22,616 bases of DNA from CAYJXJ01 sp964374095 (GTDB taxonomy: Bacteria; Elusimicrobiota; Elusimicrobia; UBA1565; UBA9628): assembly GCA_964374095.1 (NCBI GenBank), contig CAYJXJ010000065.1:1-22616 (forward strand), read 5' to 3'. Both the position numbers and the translations under genes were made by a program. A model generated the notes under the pieces. It did not search any database. It worked only from the letters and a program-made list of their open reading frames with translations, and was not told the origin of the DNA. How positions within the stretch are numbered: position 1 is the stretch's first letter; every line of letters begins with the position of its first letter. This document shows positions 6,549 through 13,474 of this stretch, one piece after another.

Positions 6549-7262
6549 ATGCTCCTCGACAAAGCCCTTGCCGCCGTCGCCTTGGCCGCCGGTCTGACCG
6601 GCCTTCAGCCCGTTTCCGTCACTTCGCCGACCGGCGCCCCCGGGCGCCGCACCGTTGCCAAACCCATCCTGCGCGTGTCCCTCGATGAGATCGTCCGCGA
6701 CCAGGACCGCGCCTATGAGGCGCATGCCGTGGGCCGCCACGCCGTCGAGCTCTCGGTGGGTTTCGATCCCAAGGCGAACTTGTGGGCGAAGTTCCGGCAG
6801 GCCGGCGCGGTGGAAGCCCGGGCGGTGGACTCTCTCGCCGAGTGGAACGACATCGAGCTGCCCAATGAATCCTACCGCGCCATCTACGAGAGCGGCATGC
6901 TGCGCCTGCATCCCGCCCTCGATCCCCGGACGACGCACACCGTGGTCTCCGTGCCCCAGCTCATCTCGGGAGTCTACAACGCGGCCATCCACGTCCTCAT
7001 GGGGAATATCGTCGAGTACGCCGTGGTCCACGAGGCGGGCCCGGTGCCGGCCTCGATCTGCCTGATCCGCCGCGACCGGGGCGGCCGGATGTGGATAACG
7101 TACCGCACGCTCGATGAGATGCGGGAGATCCAGTGGTTCGTGTCGGTCAACGGCACCCTGCATGGGATGCGGCTGGAAGGGCGGGAGCTTGTTTTCTACT
7201 CCAAGCCCGCGCCGCAGGCAAACACATCCTTCACGGCTGAAATCGCTCTCGACCGACTCTAG
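6549..7262 (+). CDS. Secreted protein of unknown function
   Basis: A 237-aa protein, not recognised. A short signal peptide is visible (MLLDKALAAVALAAGLTGLQ). The mature part has regular strand-like segments (HAVELSVGFDPKANLWAKF, MWITYRTLDEMREIQWFVSV, LEGRELVFYSKPAPQ) suggesting a soluble beta-rich fold. There is one Cys in the mature part and no catalytic motif I can identify. A TTG at 6531 would add six residues inside the TATAAT box, so the ATG at 6549 is preferred. It is convergent with the DUF456 gene, with 14 bp between stops. Confidence 0.7.
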   Translation: MLLDKALAAVALAAGLTGLQPVSVTSPTGAPGRRTVAKPILRVSLDEIVRDQDRAYEAHAVGRHAVELSVGFDPKANLWAKFRQAGAVEARAVDSLAEWNDIELPNESYRAIYESGMLRLHPALDPRTTHTVVSVPQLISGVYNAAIHVLMGNIVEYAVVHEAGPVPASICLIRRDRGGRMWITYRTLDEMREIQWFVSVNGTLHGMRLEGRELVFYSKPAPQANTSFTAEIALDRL

Positions 7263-7276
7263 ACGTCTCCAGCCTG

Positions 7277-7720
7277 CTACAAGAGAAAGCAGTCGGCGAC
7301 AAGCAAGGCGCAGACCGCCAAGGCCAGCGCGACCCGGGCGACAAGGGAGCCGCCGAACCCAAGGAAGAGCCCCAACGCGGCCCGCAGGGCGTCCCGGGGC
7401 GAGCGCCCGGCCGCCTTCCACTCCGCCAGCGCGGCGCCGGCCAATGATCCGAGGAGGGCCCCCACCGGACCCAACGTCAGCCCGATCAGAAAGCCAATGA
7501 CCGCCCCGACCAGCCCCGCGCGTCCCACGCCGCCCCAGCGCGCGCCGACCGCGGTTCCGGCCAGCGAGACCCCGAGGTCCAGCACCGGAAGCAGGCCCGC
7601 CGCGGCCACGCTCCACCAGGACAGGGTGCCGGGCAGCAGGAGTTTGTGGCCCAGGGCCGCGGCGAATATCAGCAGCGGGCCTGGAAGCCCCGGCAGCGCA
7701 GTCCCAACCAGGCCCGCCAA
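7277..7720 (-). CDS. DUF456 family membrane protein (true start probably upstream)
   Basis: An integral membrane protein of the DUF456 family. The hallmark GLVGTALPGLPGPLLIF is at the N-terminus, followed by SVAAAGLLPVLDLGVSLAGTAVGARWGG and a Gly-rich segment GAVIGFLIGLTLGPVGALLGSLAGA. The function of the family is unknown. The coordinates use TTG 7720 as start, but the same frame stays open for 17 codons upstream with hydrophobic content (AVWLGSGVLLLAG) that would complete the first membrane span. No ATG, GTG or TTG exists in that extension. A -10-like TAAAAT at 7783-7778 points to an ATA codon at 7771 as the possible real start. Confidence 0.83.
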   Translation of the reverse strand: MAGLVGTALPGLPGPLLIFAAALGHKLLLPGTLSWWSVAAAGLLPVLDLGVSLAGTAVGARWGGVGRAGLVGAVIGFLIGLTLGPVGALLGSLAGAALAEWKAAGRSPRDALRAALGLFLGFGGSLVARVALALAVCALLVADCFLL

Positions 7721-7877
7721 CAGCAGGACCCCGCTCCCAAGCCATACCGCCGTTGTTGTTGCCGTTCCTATCCCTTCATTTTACAATCCTGGCCCCCGTT
7801 GGCCTAGCCCCCCCCTGGGACCAATACCCGCACCCGACTGGGTCCAAAGCCCCTCCTGAGCCCCTCCCCTGTCCGGC

Positions 7878-7883
7878 TACACT
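7878..7883 (+). promoter_or_regulatory. -10 box, leaderless geometry
   Basis: TACACT ends 6 nt before ATG 7890; no ribosome site lies between them and there is no clear -35 box. Confidence 0.5.
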
Positions 7884-7889
7884 TGCGGT

Positions 7890-8945
7890 ATGAGACTGGC
7901 GGCCGCCCTCGCCGCGCTGACGCTCTTGCCGCCCTCCCTCCGCGCCCAGGACCCGCAGACCGCGGTCCTCTCCCAGTTCAGCGTCGACGAGCAGCAGATA
8001 CTCGCGGCGGTCCTCGCCGATCCGGCCCAGGCCGGCGTTTTTCAAGCCGACGCGGCCGCGGCCGCCGGCAACCCGCAGGCCATCAAGGAGGCCGCGGTCA
8101 AATGGAGGGCGGCGCTCGTCTCTTACGCCGGCGCCTACGTGGGACGCGCCCCCGCCACCAACACCGCGGCCCGCTCCATCAAGGAGATGGTCGAGCCCGG
8201 TGAGTGGGCGGCGATCATGCAATTCATGCGGACCATGGCGGCGGGCTGGAAAAAAGACCTGATGATCGGCATGATCAAGGACGCCAACGACAAGGCGGCC
8301 AAGGGCGACGCGTCCAAGGCCCAATCCGTGATTTCCATGGCCCGCGATCAGATCAAGGCCAAGGCCCAGGAATATTTGGCCACCGACGCGGCGAAAGCCG
8401 CTCCCGGCGAATACGCCCGCCTGGCCAAGGCCTCGCAAGAGCGCGAGAAGGCCCTCGAGCAGGCCCGCCGAGCCAAGGAATTGGCGGACAAGGCGAAGGG
8501 TCTGCCGACTCCCGAGGACGTCAAGGGCGGTTCGGGCCCGGGCTTTGACGGAGAGAAGCCCAAGCCCCCCGTCGCCGTAGTCCCGCCTCCGGGCGGCAAA
8601 GCCCCCGGCGACGACTTGCCTCCCGCCGACCCGGCCCCGGCGGCCGATCCGATGCAGGACAAGCCCAATTTGACGCTCCAGCCCTCCACGGGAAAGTCGC
8701 CCGAGAAAACCGGAAGCGTGGTCCCGCCTCCCGCCTTCGGCGCAACGGCTTCGGATGAGGCGGAATTGGCCGGCATGGACTCGGGCACCGGCGGAGGGGC
8801 CAAGGTGCGCAAATGGGCCGCGGTCGGCGGCGGCCTGCTCTTCGGCGGCATCGGTCTGCTGTTCGGCCCGATCGGCGCGATCGTGGGCCTCGTCCTCGGC
8901 GCGGCCGCCGGCTACTTCGGCTCCAAGCTCTTCCTCCCCGATTAG
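7890..8945 (+). CDS. Secreted or membrane-anchored Ala-rich protein with C-terminal glycine-rich span
   Basis: A 351-aa protein, not recognised. Residues 1-18 are a signal peptide (MRLAAALAALTLLPPSLRAQ). Residues about 20-190 are an Ala/Lys-rich helical region likely to form coiled or bundled helices (SQEREKALEQARRAKELADK). Residues about 200-290 are a Pro/Gly-rich disordered linker. The C-terminus is a glycine-zipper membrane segment (VGGGLLFGGIGLLFGPIGAI and onwards) ending in a short tail. The layout suggests an envelope protein inserted through its C-terminal hairpin. Its stop overlaps the stop of the convergent methyltransferase gene. Confidence 0.75.
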   Translation: MRLAAALAALTLLPPSLRAQDPQTAVLSQFSVDEQQILAAVLADPAQAGVFQADAAAAAGNPQAIKEAAVKWRAALVSYAGAYVGRAPATNTAARSIKEMVEPGEWAAIMQFMRTMAAGWKKDLMIGMIKDANDKAAKGDASKAQSVISMARDQIKAKAQEYLATDAAKAAPGEYARLAKASQEREKALEQARRAKELADKAKGLPTPEDVKGGSGPGFDGEKPKPPVAVVPPPGGKAPGDDLPPADPAPAADPMQDKPNLTLQPSTGKSPEKTGSVVPPPAFGATASDEAELAGMDSGTGGGAKVRKWAAVGGGLLFGGIGLLFGPIGAIVGLVLGAAAGYFGSKLFLPD

Positions 8946-9811
8946 CCGGACCGTTCCAGAAGCAGGAAGCCGTTCATCGCGCGCATCGCCGTCCGCTTCT
9001 CCTCCGTCATCAAGGCCCAGCCCGCCTGTCCCAGCCAGCGCCGCCAGCGCTCGCGGCGCAGGCGCAGGGATTCCTCCACCAGCGGCCTCACCCGGGCCGT
9101 CCGCCAGCCCAGCGGTCCGAACCAGGAGGGATCGTCCACGCCGAAGCGCATGGGGGCCGAGCCCGCGTTGAGTTGGTCTCCCCAGACCTGCCGCGTCCGC
9201 CGCACCGTCTCCCAGGAAGCGCAGTCGAGCGCCCATGCCCAGAGTTCCGAGACCTCCGCCAAATCCCGGGCCAGGGATTCGACGCCCGCGGGCTCTAAAT
9301 AGACCAGAAATCCCTCGGTTAGGACGAGCCCGCGGCGGGAACCGGCGACGGCCTCCCGGAGCCACTCTCGCCGCCCGGAGGCTCCCGAGAGGTCGATTGA
9401 AATGCGGTTCAGCCTGCAGTTCGGCCGCCGACCGCCCAACACCCCCTCCTTGCGCGCGATGACGCCGGGCATGTCCGCCTCGACCCAGAGGAGCCCCGCG
9501 GGCAACTCGAGGCGGTAAGGCCGGGTGTCGAGGCCCGCGGCGAGATTCAGGATGAGATCCGCTCCGTCCCGCACGGCCTCCAGCACCAGCTCGTCGAGCA
9601 CACGGGTGCGCACCGCCACGGCCCAGGAGACGTGCTCCCGGTGGGGCATGCGGGAAAGGATGTCAAAGCCGCGAGGGGCCGCCAGTTCCCGGGCCAGCGG
9701 GTCGTGAAATAGCGCGCCCGTCCGCTCGCTCTCCAGGGCCCGGATCGCCGCGACCCAAAGCGCGGTGTCGGAGACGCTCCCCAAGGGACCCCCCCGGGTG
9801 TCCGGGGCCAT
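8942..9811 (-). CDS. SAM-dependent methyltransferase, leucine carboxyl methyltransferase (LCMT) family
   Basis: A protein of about 289 aa of the bacterial LCMT-like family (PF04072, formerly TIGR00027). The N-terminal SDTALWVAAIRALESERTGA and FHDPLARELA are typical. The SAM site is LILNLAAGLDTRPYRLELP followed by the acidic strand LLWVEADMPGVIARK, and GLVLTEGFLVYLEP is the later conserved segment. Bacterial members O-methylate small molecules or unidentified carboxylates; the substrate is unknown. ATG 9811 is preferred. An ATG at 9865 would extend the protein across the Lgt start and its promoter. It is divergent from lgt, with only 18 bp between starts. Confidence 0.87.
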   Translation of the reverse strand: MAPDTRGGPLGSVSDTALWVAAIRALESERTGALFHDPLARELAAPRGFDILSRMPHREHVSWAVAVRTRVLDELVLEAVRDGADLILNLAAGLDTRPYRLELPAGLLWVEADMPGVIARKEGVLGGRRPNCRLNRISIDLSGASGRREWLREAVAGSRRGLVLTEGFLVYLEPAGVESLARDLAEVSELWAWALDCASWETVRRTRQVWGDQLNAGSAPMRFGVDDPSWFGPLGWRTARVRPLVEESLRLRRERWRRWLGQAGWALMTEEKRTAMRAMNGFLLLERSG

Positions 9812-9829
9812 TATGATAGACTTTTGGGC
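9812..9829. promoter_or_regulatory. 18-bp divergent promoter gap upstream of lgt
   Basis: On the plus strand TATGAT (9812-9817) or TAGACT (9817-9822) could serve lgt; the second would leave 7 nt before the ATG. Read the other way, TATCAT lies directly against the methyltransferase ATG. The gap is too short for conventional 5' leaders on both sides. Confidence 0.4.
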
Positions 9830-10636
9830 ATGAAGCCCGTACTGCTTTCTCTCGGCAATTTCCACCTCATGGCTTACGGCATCTTCGTCACGCTGAGCTA
9901 CGCCGTCGGCATACTCTACGTCCGCTCCCAGCGCGCGCGCCTGCCGGTCACCGGCGAGGAGCTCTGGAACCTCATCCTGAGCATCATCGTCGGAGCCCTC
10001 ATCGGCGGGCGGGTCGGATCCCTGATCGCCTACTCGAGCTTCGACGCCGGCGAGGTCCTCTGGAACCTGGTTCGCCTGCGGGGCGGCTTCTCATTCTACC
10101 ACGGCTTCTGGACCGGAGTCCTCTTCGGCTACGTCTACTGCCGGGTCGCGCGCAAGGACGCCGCCTCCCTCGCCGACGTCTTCGGGGTCGGCATGGCCTT
10201 CTCCCACGTCCCGGGACGCTTCGGCTGCTTTCTCGCGGGCTGCTGCTTCGGCCGGGCGGCCGACCTGCCATGGGCCGTGGTTTTTCCGGCCCACCCCTCC
10301 AGCGGCGTCCCCCGGGCCATGCAGGGCAACCCGGTCAATCCCACCCAACTCTACGAGATGCTGGGCAATCTCCTCCTCGGCGTCATCCTGCACGCGGTCC
10401 TAAAAAAATGGACTTATCCCGGCAAGCTCAAAGCGGGGGCGGTGTTCTGGCTCTACGTCGCGGGTTACGCCCTGGTCCGATTCGTGACCGACCCCTTGCG
10501 CGTGCTGGATTCCGGCCGCGTGGAAGGGTTGTTGACCATGGGCCAGTGGGACGCCGCCGTCAGCATGACCGGCGCCCTGGCCTTCCTTGCCGTGACCCTG
10601 CTCCGACGGCCTAAGTCAGCAGGATCTGCGGGATGA
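9830..10636 (+). CDS. lgt: Phosphatidylglycerol:prolipoprotein diacylglyceryl transferase
   Basis: A 268-aa polytopic inner-membrane enzyme that transfers diacylglycerol from phosphatidylglycerol to the lipobox Cys of prolipoproteins, the first step of lipoprotein maturation. Visible family features are MAYGIFVTLSYAVG in the first span, IIVGALIGGRVGSLI, the GGFSFYHGFWTG segment with the essential His, the signature GRFGCFLAGCCFGR, PVNPTQLYE, and the late FVTDPLR arginine motif. The signature is the CCFG variant found in many lineages instead of the E. coli NGELYG form. The length is normal. The last 26 bp overlap an antisense PIN-domain remnant. No ribosome site is seen. Confidence 0.93.
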   Translation: MKPVLLSLGNFHLMAYGIFVTLSYAVGILYVRSQRARLPVTGEELWNLILSIIVGALIGGRVGSLIAYSSFDAGEVLWNLVRLRGGFSFYHGFWTGVLFGYVYCRVARKDAASLADVFGVGMAFSHVPGRFGCFLAGCCFGRAADLPWAVVFPAHPSSGVPRAMQGNPVNPTQLYEMLGNLLLGVILHAVLKKWTYPGKLKAGAVFWLYVAGYALVRFVTDPLRVLDSGRVEGLLTMGQWDAAVSMTGALAFLAVTLLRRPKSAGSAG

Positions 10637-10700
10637 GCGCGAAGCGGCGGTCGGAAGATAGGAGCGGCAAGTCATGCGGCACGATGAGGGACGCGATCCA
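10611..10700 (-). pseudogene. C-terminal remnant of a PIN-domain (VapC-like) toxin
   Basis: The minus frame ending at stop 10611 reads WIASLIVPHDLPLLSSDRRF followed by ALIP, the typical last acidic motif and tail of PIN-domain ribonucleases. The N-terminal two thirds, with the first two acidic residues, are absent, and the residues upstream do not look like PIN. It overlaps the 3' end of lgt, so it is a broken fragment. Confidence 0.55.
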
Positions 10701-10724
10701 GTTGAAATTACGGACTACCATTAA
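10662..10724 (+). pseudogene. C-terminal tail of a HigB-like toxin
   Basis: Just upstream of the HigA fragment, a plus frame ends HDEGRDPVEITDYH before TAA at 10722-10724. The DVEI(T/V)DYH ending is characteristic of HigB (RelE-superfamily) toxins encoded before higA. An in-frame stop at 10659-10661 and the opposite-strand PIN fragment show that the body of higB is gone. Confidence 0.5.
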
Positions 10725-10736
10725 AAGGAGGTTCCT

Positions 10737-10832
10737 ATGATTCCAAAGAACAGACAGCCGGTCCATCCCGGCGAGATCCTGCTTGAGGAATCTCCTCATC
10801 GGACGTGGCGGCGAGGCCGGTTTACTCAGTGA
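10737..10832 (+). pseudogene. Truncated HigA-family antitoxin
   Basis: An excellent ribosome site (AGGAGG at 10726-10731) precedes ATG 10737. The first 18 residues, MIPKNRQPVHPGEILLEE, are the conserved N-terminus of HigA antitoxins. The frame then leaves the family (SPHRTWRRGRFTQ) and stops after 31 residues, against about 95-100 for intact HigA. The whole helix-turn-helix is missing. The break falls near 10790, next to the RelE fragment on the other strand. Confidence 0.7.
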
Positions 10833-11005
10833 GTCCACCGTTTTTGCGCCTCTTCGTAGACTTCCTTCCGATGGCAGATGGTCCACACCGTGACCCCGCG
10901 CGCCCGAAGTTCATAGACCACCCCGTAATCCCCGACTCTTATCTTCCACAAACCCGAGAGAGATCGCCGCAGGCGCTGGCCATACCTTGCCTTTGCGGCA
11001 CCACG
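10826..11005 (-). pseudogene. RelE/ParE-family toxin, 5'-truncated
   Basis: The minus frame of 59 codons ends at 10826 and contains LSGLWKIRVGDYGVVYELRA followed by VTVWTICHRKEVYEE. This is the core of RelE/StbE toxins, including the conserved Arg of the IRVGDYRVVYE motif and the HRKxVY motif. An in-frame TGA at 11008-11006 precedes it, and the first 25-30 residues of a normal RelE (about 85-90 aa) are not found upstream in any frame. No cognate RelB-like antitoxin is present. It is presumably inactive. Confidence 0.7.
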
Positions 11006-11008
11006 TCA

Positions 11009-11165
11009 ATGGGCCGGCGGCAAAAACGGCGAATAGCCCAATGCAGCCGAGTTGGAAGCTCCGAATCGAGCTTTTAGCCGCGATCAAGCGCCACTTGAGG
11101 AGTGGGCCCGCGAAGCCTCTGAACATGCCGTTCCTGCGTGCGGTTCAAGAGACACTTCATTCGAT
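11009..11165. other. Intergenic debris, no gene recognised
   Basis: Several frames are open, but none shows a family motif or ribosome site. This appears to be scrambled sequence between the RelE fragment and the zinc-ribbon gene. Confidence 0.3.
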
Positions 11166-11438
11166 TCAGGGCGCCGGACCGATCGTCCGCCAGGGCTGCG
11201 TCGAGATGTCGTCCCACGTGGACGCCGCGCGAGACCTGTGGACCAAGGCCAGGCGAGCGCCGCACGCGGTGCAGCGGAACCCCTCGCTCCAGAGGGGTGC
11301 GCCATCCAGCGGCATCCCGTCGGGGCCGCGCTCCGGGTTGATGCGAAGGCTGCCCTCGAGGTCGCTCTTCAGCGCGGCACCACAGCGGGGGCACGGGACC
11401 GGCGAAGGCATGAGCCAGGCGATGAGCCGCCGCAGCAT
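11166..11438 (-). CDS. Small zinc-ribbon protein, hypothetical
   Basis: A 90-aa protein with two CxxC pairs (Cys16/Cys19 in PCPRCGA and Cys56/Cys59 in FRCTACGA) spaced 36 residues apart, the geometry of a zinc ribbon. The loop between them is rich in Gly, Pro and charged residues. No enzymatic domain is attached. A GAGGGGG stretch upstream of the ATG can act as ribosome site, and the ATG lies 13 nt after the panC fragment stop, as if it were the downstream gene of a former panC operon. The nucleic-acid or protein partner is unknown. Confidence 0.6.
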   Translation of the reverse strand: MLRRLIAWLMPSPVPCPRCGAALKSDLEGSLRINPERGPDGMPLDGAPLWSEGFRCTACGARLALVHRSRAASTWDDISTQPWRTIGPAP

Positions 11439-11451
11439 GTGGGGGGCCCCC

Positions 11452-11610
11452 TCAGGGCGCCGGGAACGGATCCCCGAGCCGGTGGTTGTCGATGAGCCGC
11501 GTCGCGCCGAGGAAGGCCGCGATGATGAGGGCGCTGTCCTCGTGCATGACCGGCTTCAGCGTCGCCAGGGCCACGACCTCGACGTCGTCGAGGCGCGCCT
11601 GCGCGGCCTC
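11452..11610 (-). pseudogene. panC: 3' fragment of panC (pantoate--beta-alanine ligase)
   Basis: The minus frame ending at 11452 reads EAAQARLDDVEVVALATLKP, then ALIIAAFLGATRLIDNHRLG. This matches the C-terminal end of PanC: the DYVEVVD-type strand, then the A(A)xxGxTRLIDN motif close to the C-terminus. The ATP-binding and pantoate-binding parts are missing, and in-frame stops appear upstream at about 11660. Only about 50 of roughly 280 residues remain, so it is a non-functional leftover of a deletion or insertion event. Confidence 0.65.
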
Positions 11611-11665
11611 AGTACGCTCGCTGCCGCTCGCGGAATGAAACCCTTCATGCGCAGCTCGTCATCCA

Positions 11666-11866
11666 TCAAGCGAATTGCTGGAGAAGCTCGACTTCTTTCG
11701 CGAGGAGATGATTGACGGTCGTCCCGAATGCCTGTTTTCGCCGCTTGGCGATCTTTTCGATGTGGAGCTGCAGTTTCTGGTCGAGATAAATCGGCAATCG
11801 CAATACAGCCGTCTTATGGTAGAACTTGCCTCTAACCCCTCTTGAAAAATCATATTCCTTTTTCAT
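11666..11866 (-). CDS. brnA: BrnA antitoxin
   Basis: A 66-aa protein beginning MKKEYDFSRGVRGKFYHK, the characteristic BrnA opening, followed by a ribbon-helix-helix-type DNA-binding region (VLRLPIYLDQKLQLHIEKIA, then GTTVNHLLAKEVELL). BrnA neutralises BrnT and represses the shared promoter. It starts 4 nt after the brnT stop. The length is slightly shorter than many BrnA proteins but looks complete. Confidence 0.88.
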   Translation of the reverse strand: MKKEYDFSRGVRGKFYHKTAVLRLPIYLDQKLQLHIEKIAKRRKQAFGTTVNHLLAKEVELLQQFA

Positions 11867-11870
11867 ATTT

Positions 11871-12179
11871 TTATCGATCCCCGTACTGACTCATTTCTTT
11901 GCGCGTGGCCTTCCGAGCGGAAAAAATCCGTATTCTTGCGCTCATATTGCCGGTTCCCTGATAGGTGTGGCAAACCACCAGAAGAGCGCCCGATCCATCT
12001 AGTCCTATCGTGATCCATCGTTCCTCTACGCCGCTGTGAGCCGCATCGAATATGGAAAGCGCGTTCGGGTCTCGGAACACGGAGGCGGCCCGCTCAAAAA
12101 TGATCCCTCGGTGTTTACGAGCATTATGACTCGCCTTAACCGGATCCCAATCGAATTGATACTCAAAAGTTCTCGGCAT
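11871..12179 (-). CDS. brnT: BrnT toxin (RelE-fold ribonuclease)
   Basis: A 102-aa toxin of the BrnT family. The opening FEYQFDWDPVKASHNARKHR, then IIFERAASVFRDPNALSIFD, and the EERWITIGLD and ARIRIFSARKATRKE segments are all standard. It carries the family's HGI(x)FEEA-like segment and the C-terminal Arg/Lys/Glu cluster used for RNA cleavage. It is first in the operon, with brnA downstream, as is usual. It lies in an AT-rich patch unlike the surroundings, consistent with recent horizontal arrival. The module looks intact. Confidence 0.9.
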   Translation of the reverse strand: MPRTFEYQFDWDPVKASHNARKHRGIIFERAASVFRDPNALSIFDAAHSGVEERWITIGLDGSGALLVVCHTYQGTGNMSARIRIFSARKATRKEMSQYGDR

Positions 12180-12188
12180 TGCTCAGTC

Positions 12189-12202
12189 ATATTATCAAAT
12201 AT
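12189..12202. promoter_or_regulatory. Candidate BrnA operator in the brnTA promoter
   Basis: A perfect inverted repeat, ATATT with 4 nt then AATAT, lies 10 nt upstream of the brnT ATG, overlapping -10-like sequences (GATAAT/TATATT on the minus strand). Autoregulation by BrnA is known for the family; the exact site is inferred. Confidence 0.45.
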
Positions 12203-12270
12203 AGGATATTCCTCTGATTACAGAAAAGTATAACCCTGAAAAAGGCGCGAATAGGCCGGGATTTCGACCC

Positions 12271-13329
12271 CTACGACGACTTGATCGGCCGCAGGCCCTT
12301 CTCGAAGTTGAGCTTGGCGGGAAGGCGCATCTTGGTGTTCTCCGGCGTCGCGGAAGGCAGGGCCTCATCCACCGGAGAGAACGTGTCGTCGCTCGCGGTG
12401 CGGACTTTCTTGTCGACGTCCATGACAAAGCCGCTCAGCTTGGAGTGCCCGGTAAGCACGCCGGACGCCTCGGCGATGGCCCCGTAAGAGGCGGCCAGGA
12501 TCGCGTCGCGCATCAAAGCGAGCATGACGGGCTCGCGCATGTACTGGGACGCCAGGTCCCGGAAGCTCGCGGAAGAGGCCAGGCCGTACATGAAGGCGAT
12601 GGGATCGTGTTTCTGAATATATCCCTCGGTGAGGGAGGCGAGGTCCTTGTTGGCGAACCAGTCCTTTTCGTATTGGCGCACCACCGGGTGCTGGTGCCAG
12701 TACTTGAGCCAGACCTGCTGGATCTTGGGCTCCTCGCGCCGCACCGTGTCGTTCTTGAGGTTCTTGGCCCCCGGGTTGGCCGCGGCGCCCGGGCCGGCGG
12801 CGGCGACTCGGGAGGCGGGCTCCGCGCCCGCTGGAACGAGTCCGCCGGACTCGCCCTTCATTCGAACGAAGCGGTCCGCCGACGCCCGGGAGGCGCCGCC
12901 CCCCCCGTCAAAGCTGGAAGCCGACGAGCCGGATGACCCGCCCGATCCCGCGGCCCCCAGATAGCGCGCGGTCGGCGACATCGCGGAATCGCCGGAGCCC
13001 GCCGCGGACGCGCGGCTCGCCGCGCCTTCCGACGCCCCGGCCCCGAAGCCCGCGGGACGCGACCCGGCCCGCGGCCGGCCGTCGCGGCCGGAAGGATCGG
13101 CGGAACCCGGGTCAAGATCGTTGGATAGGCCTGCCGCGCCGCCGCCGAGGCCGTCGGCCCCGCCGGGCGCGGCATCGGGCATCGCCACGGACGAGGATGC
13201 CGTCAGCGCCGTGGTTTCCATCCGCGCCGCATCGCGTCGGCTCGTGAGCCAGGCGACGGCGAGGAGGATGGCGGCCAGGAGGAAATAGCGGGAGGCGCGC
13301 GAAGTTCCCTGGTTTTGTTCCGAGGACAT
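12271..13329 (-). CDS. Membrane-anchored protein with long low-complexity linker, hypothetical
   Basis: A 352-aa protein, not recognised. Residues about 13-28 form a single N-terminal membrane span (YFLLAAILLAVAWLTS). Residues about 30-175 are a Gly/Ala/Ser-rich, almost certainly disordered linker. The C-terminal about 160 residues are a helical domain (IQQVWLKYWHQHPVVRQYEK, then ASYGAIAEASGVLTGHSKLS). The ATG 13329 lies 2 nt after the stop of the 43-aa peptide gene, so the two are probably translated together. The frame is open far upstream, but that extension is antisense to the TPR gene and lacks this layout. Confidence 0.7.
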   Translation of the reverse strand: MSSEQNQGTSRASRYFLLAAILLAVAWLTSRRDAARMETTALTASSSVAMPDAAPGGADGLGGGAAGLSNDLDPGSADPSGRDGRPRAGSRPAGFGAGASEGAASRASAAGSGDSAMSPTARYLGAAGSGGSSGSSASSFDGGGGASRASADRFVRMKGESGGLVPAGAEPASRVAAAGPGAAANPGAKNLKNDTVRREEPKIQQVWLKYWHQHPVVRQYEKDWFANKDLASLTEGYIQKHDPIAFMYGLASSASFRDLASQYMREPVMLALMRDAILAASYGAIAEASGVLTGHSKLSGFVMDVDKKVRTASDDTFSPVDEALPSATPENTKMRLPAKLNFEKGLRPIKSS

Positions 13330-13331
13330 TC

Positions 13332-13463
13332 CTATGGGATGCAGATCGAGCAGCTGGTCTCGCCGGCGTAGAGCCCGGCGGAATTGGCCACGGACATGGC
13401 GGCCAAAGAGACCACGACGAACAGGCCCGCGACGCGCTGGACGGCTCCGTGAAATCGCTGCAT
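13332..13463 (-). CDS. 43-aa secreted peptide with C-terminal CSICIP
   Basis: A very short gene. ATG 13463 follows a GGAGG ribosome site by 4 nt. The product has a basic N-terminus (MQRFHGAVQR), a hydrophobic core (VAGLFVVVSLAAMSVA) and the tail GLYAGETSCSICIP, so it reads as a signal peptide followed by only about 15-20 residues. The tail carries a CxxC pair. Translation is probably coupled to the 352-aa gene 2 nt downstream. No homologue is recognised. The ribosome site and coupling make it more credible than a random ORF. A GCCGGG/CCCGGC hairpin (13475-13495) lies just upstream of the ribosome site. Confidence 0.55.
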   Translation of the reverse strand: MQRFHGAVQRVAGLFVVVSLAAMSVANSAGLYAGETSCSICIP

Positions 13464-13474
13464 TCGACCTCCGT

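Noticed and set aside
6333..7745. 470-aa minus-strand frame over the TauE, secreted-protein and DUF456 genes
   Set aside because: It spans three better-supported genes and is shadow coding in high-GC DNA.
7776..9365. 529-aa minus-strand frame antisense to the Ala-rich secreted protein
   Set aside because: Compositionally biased (Gly/Arg/Ala), no motif; the plus-strand gene has a signal peptide and a C-terminal membrane span, and the LCMT gene uses another frame.
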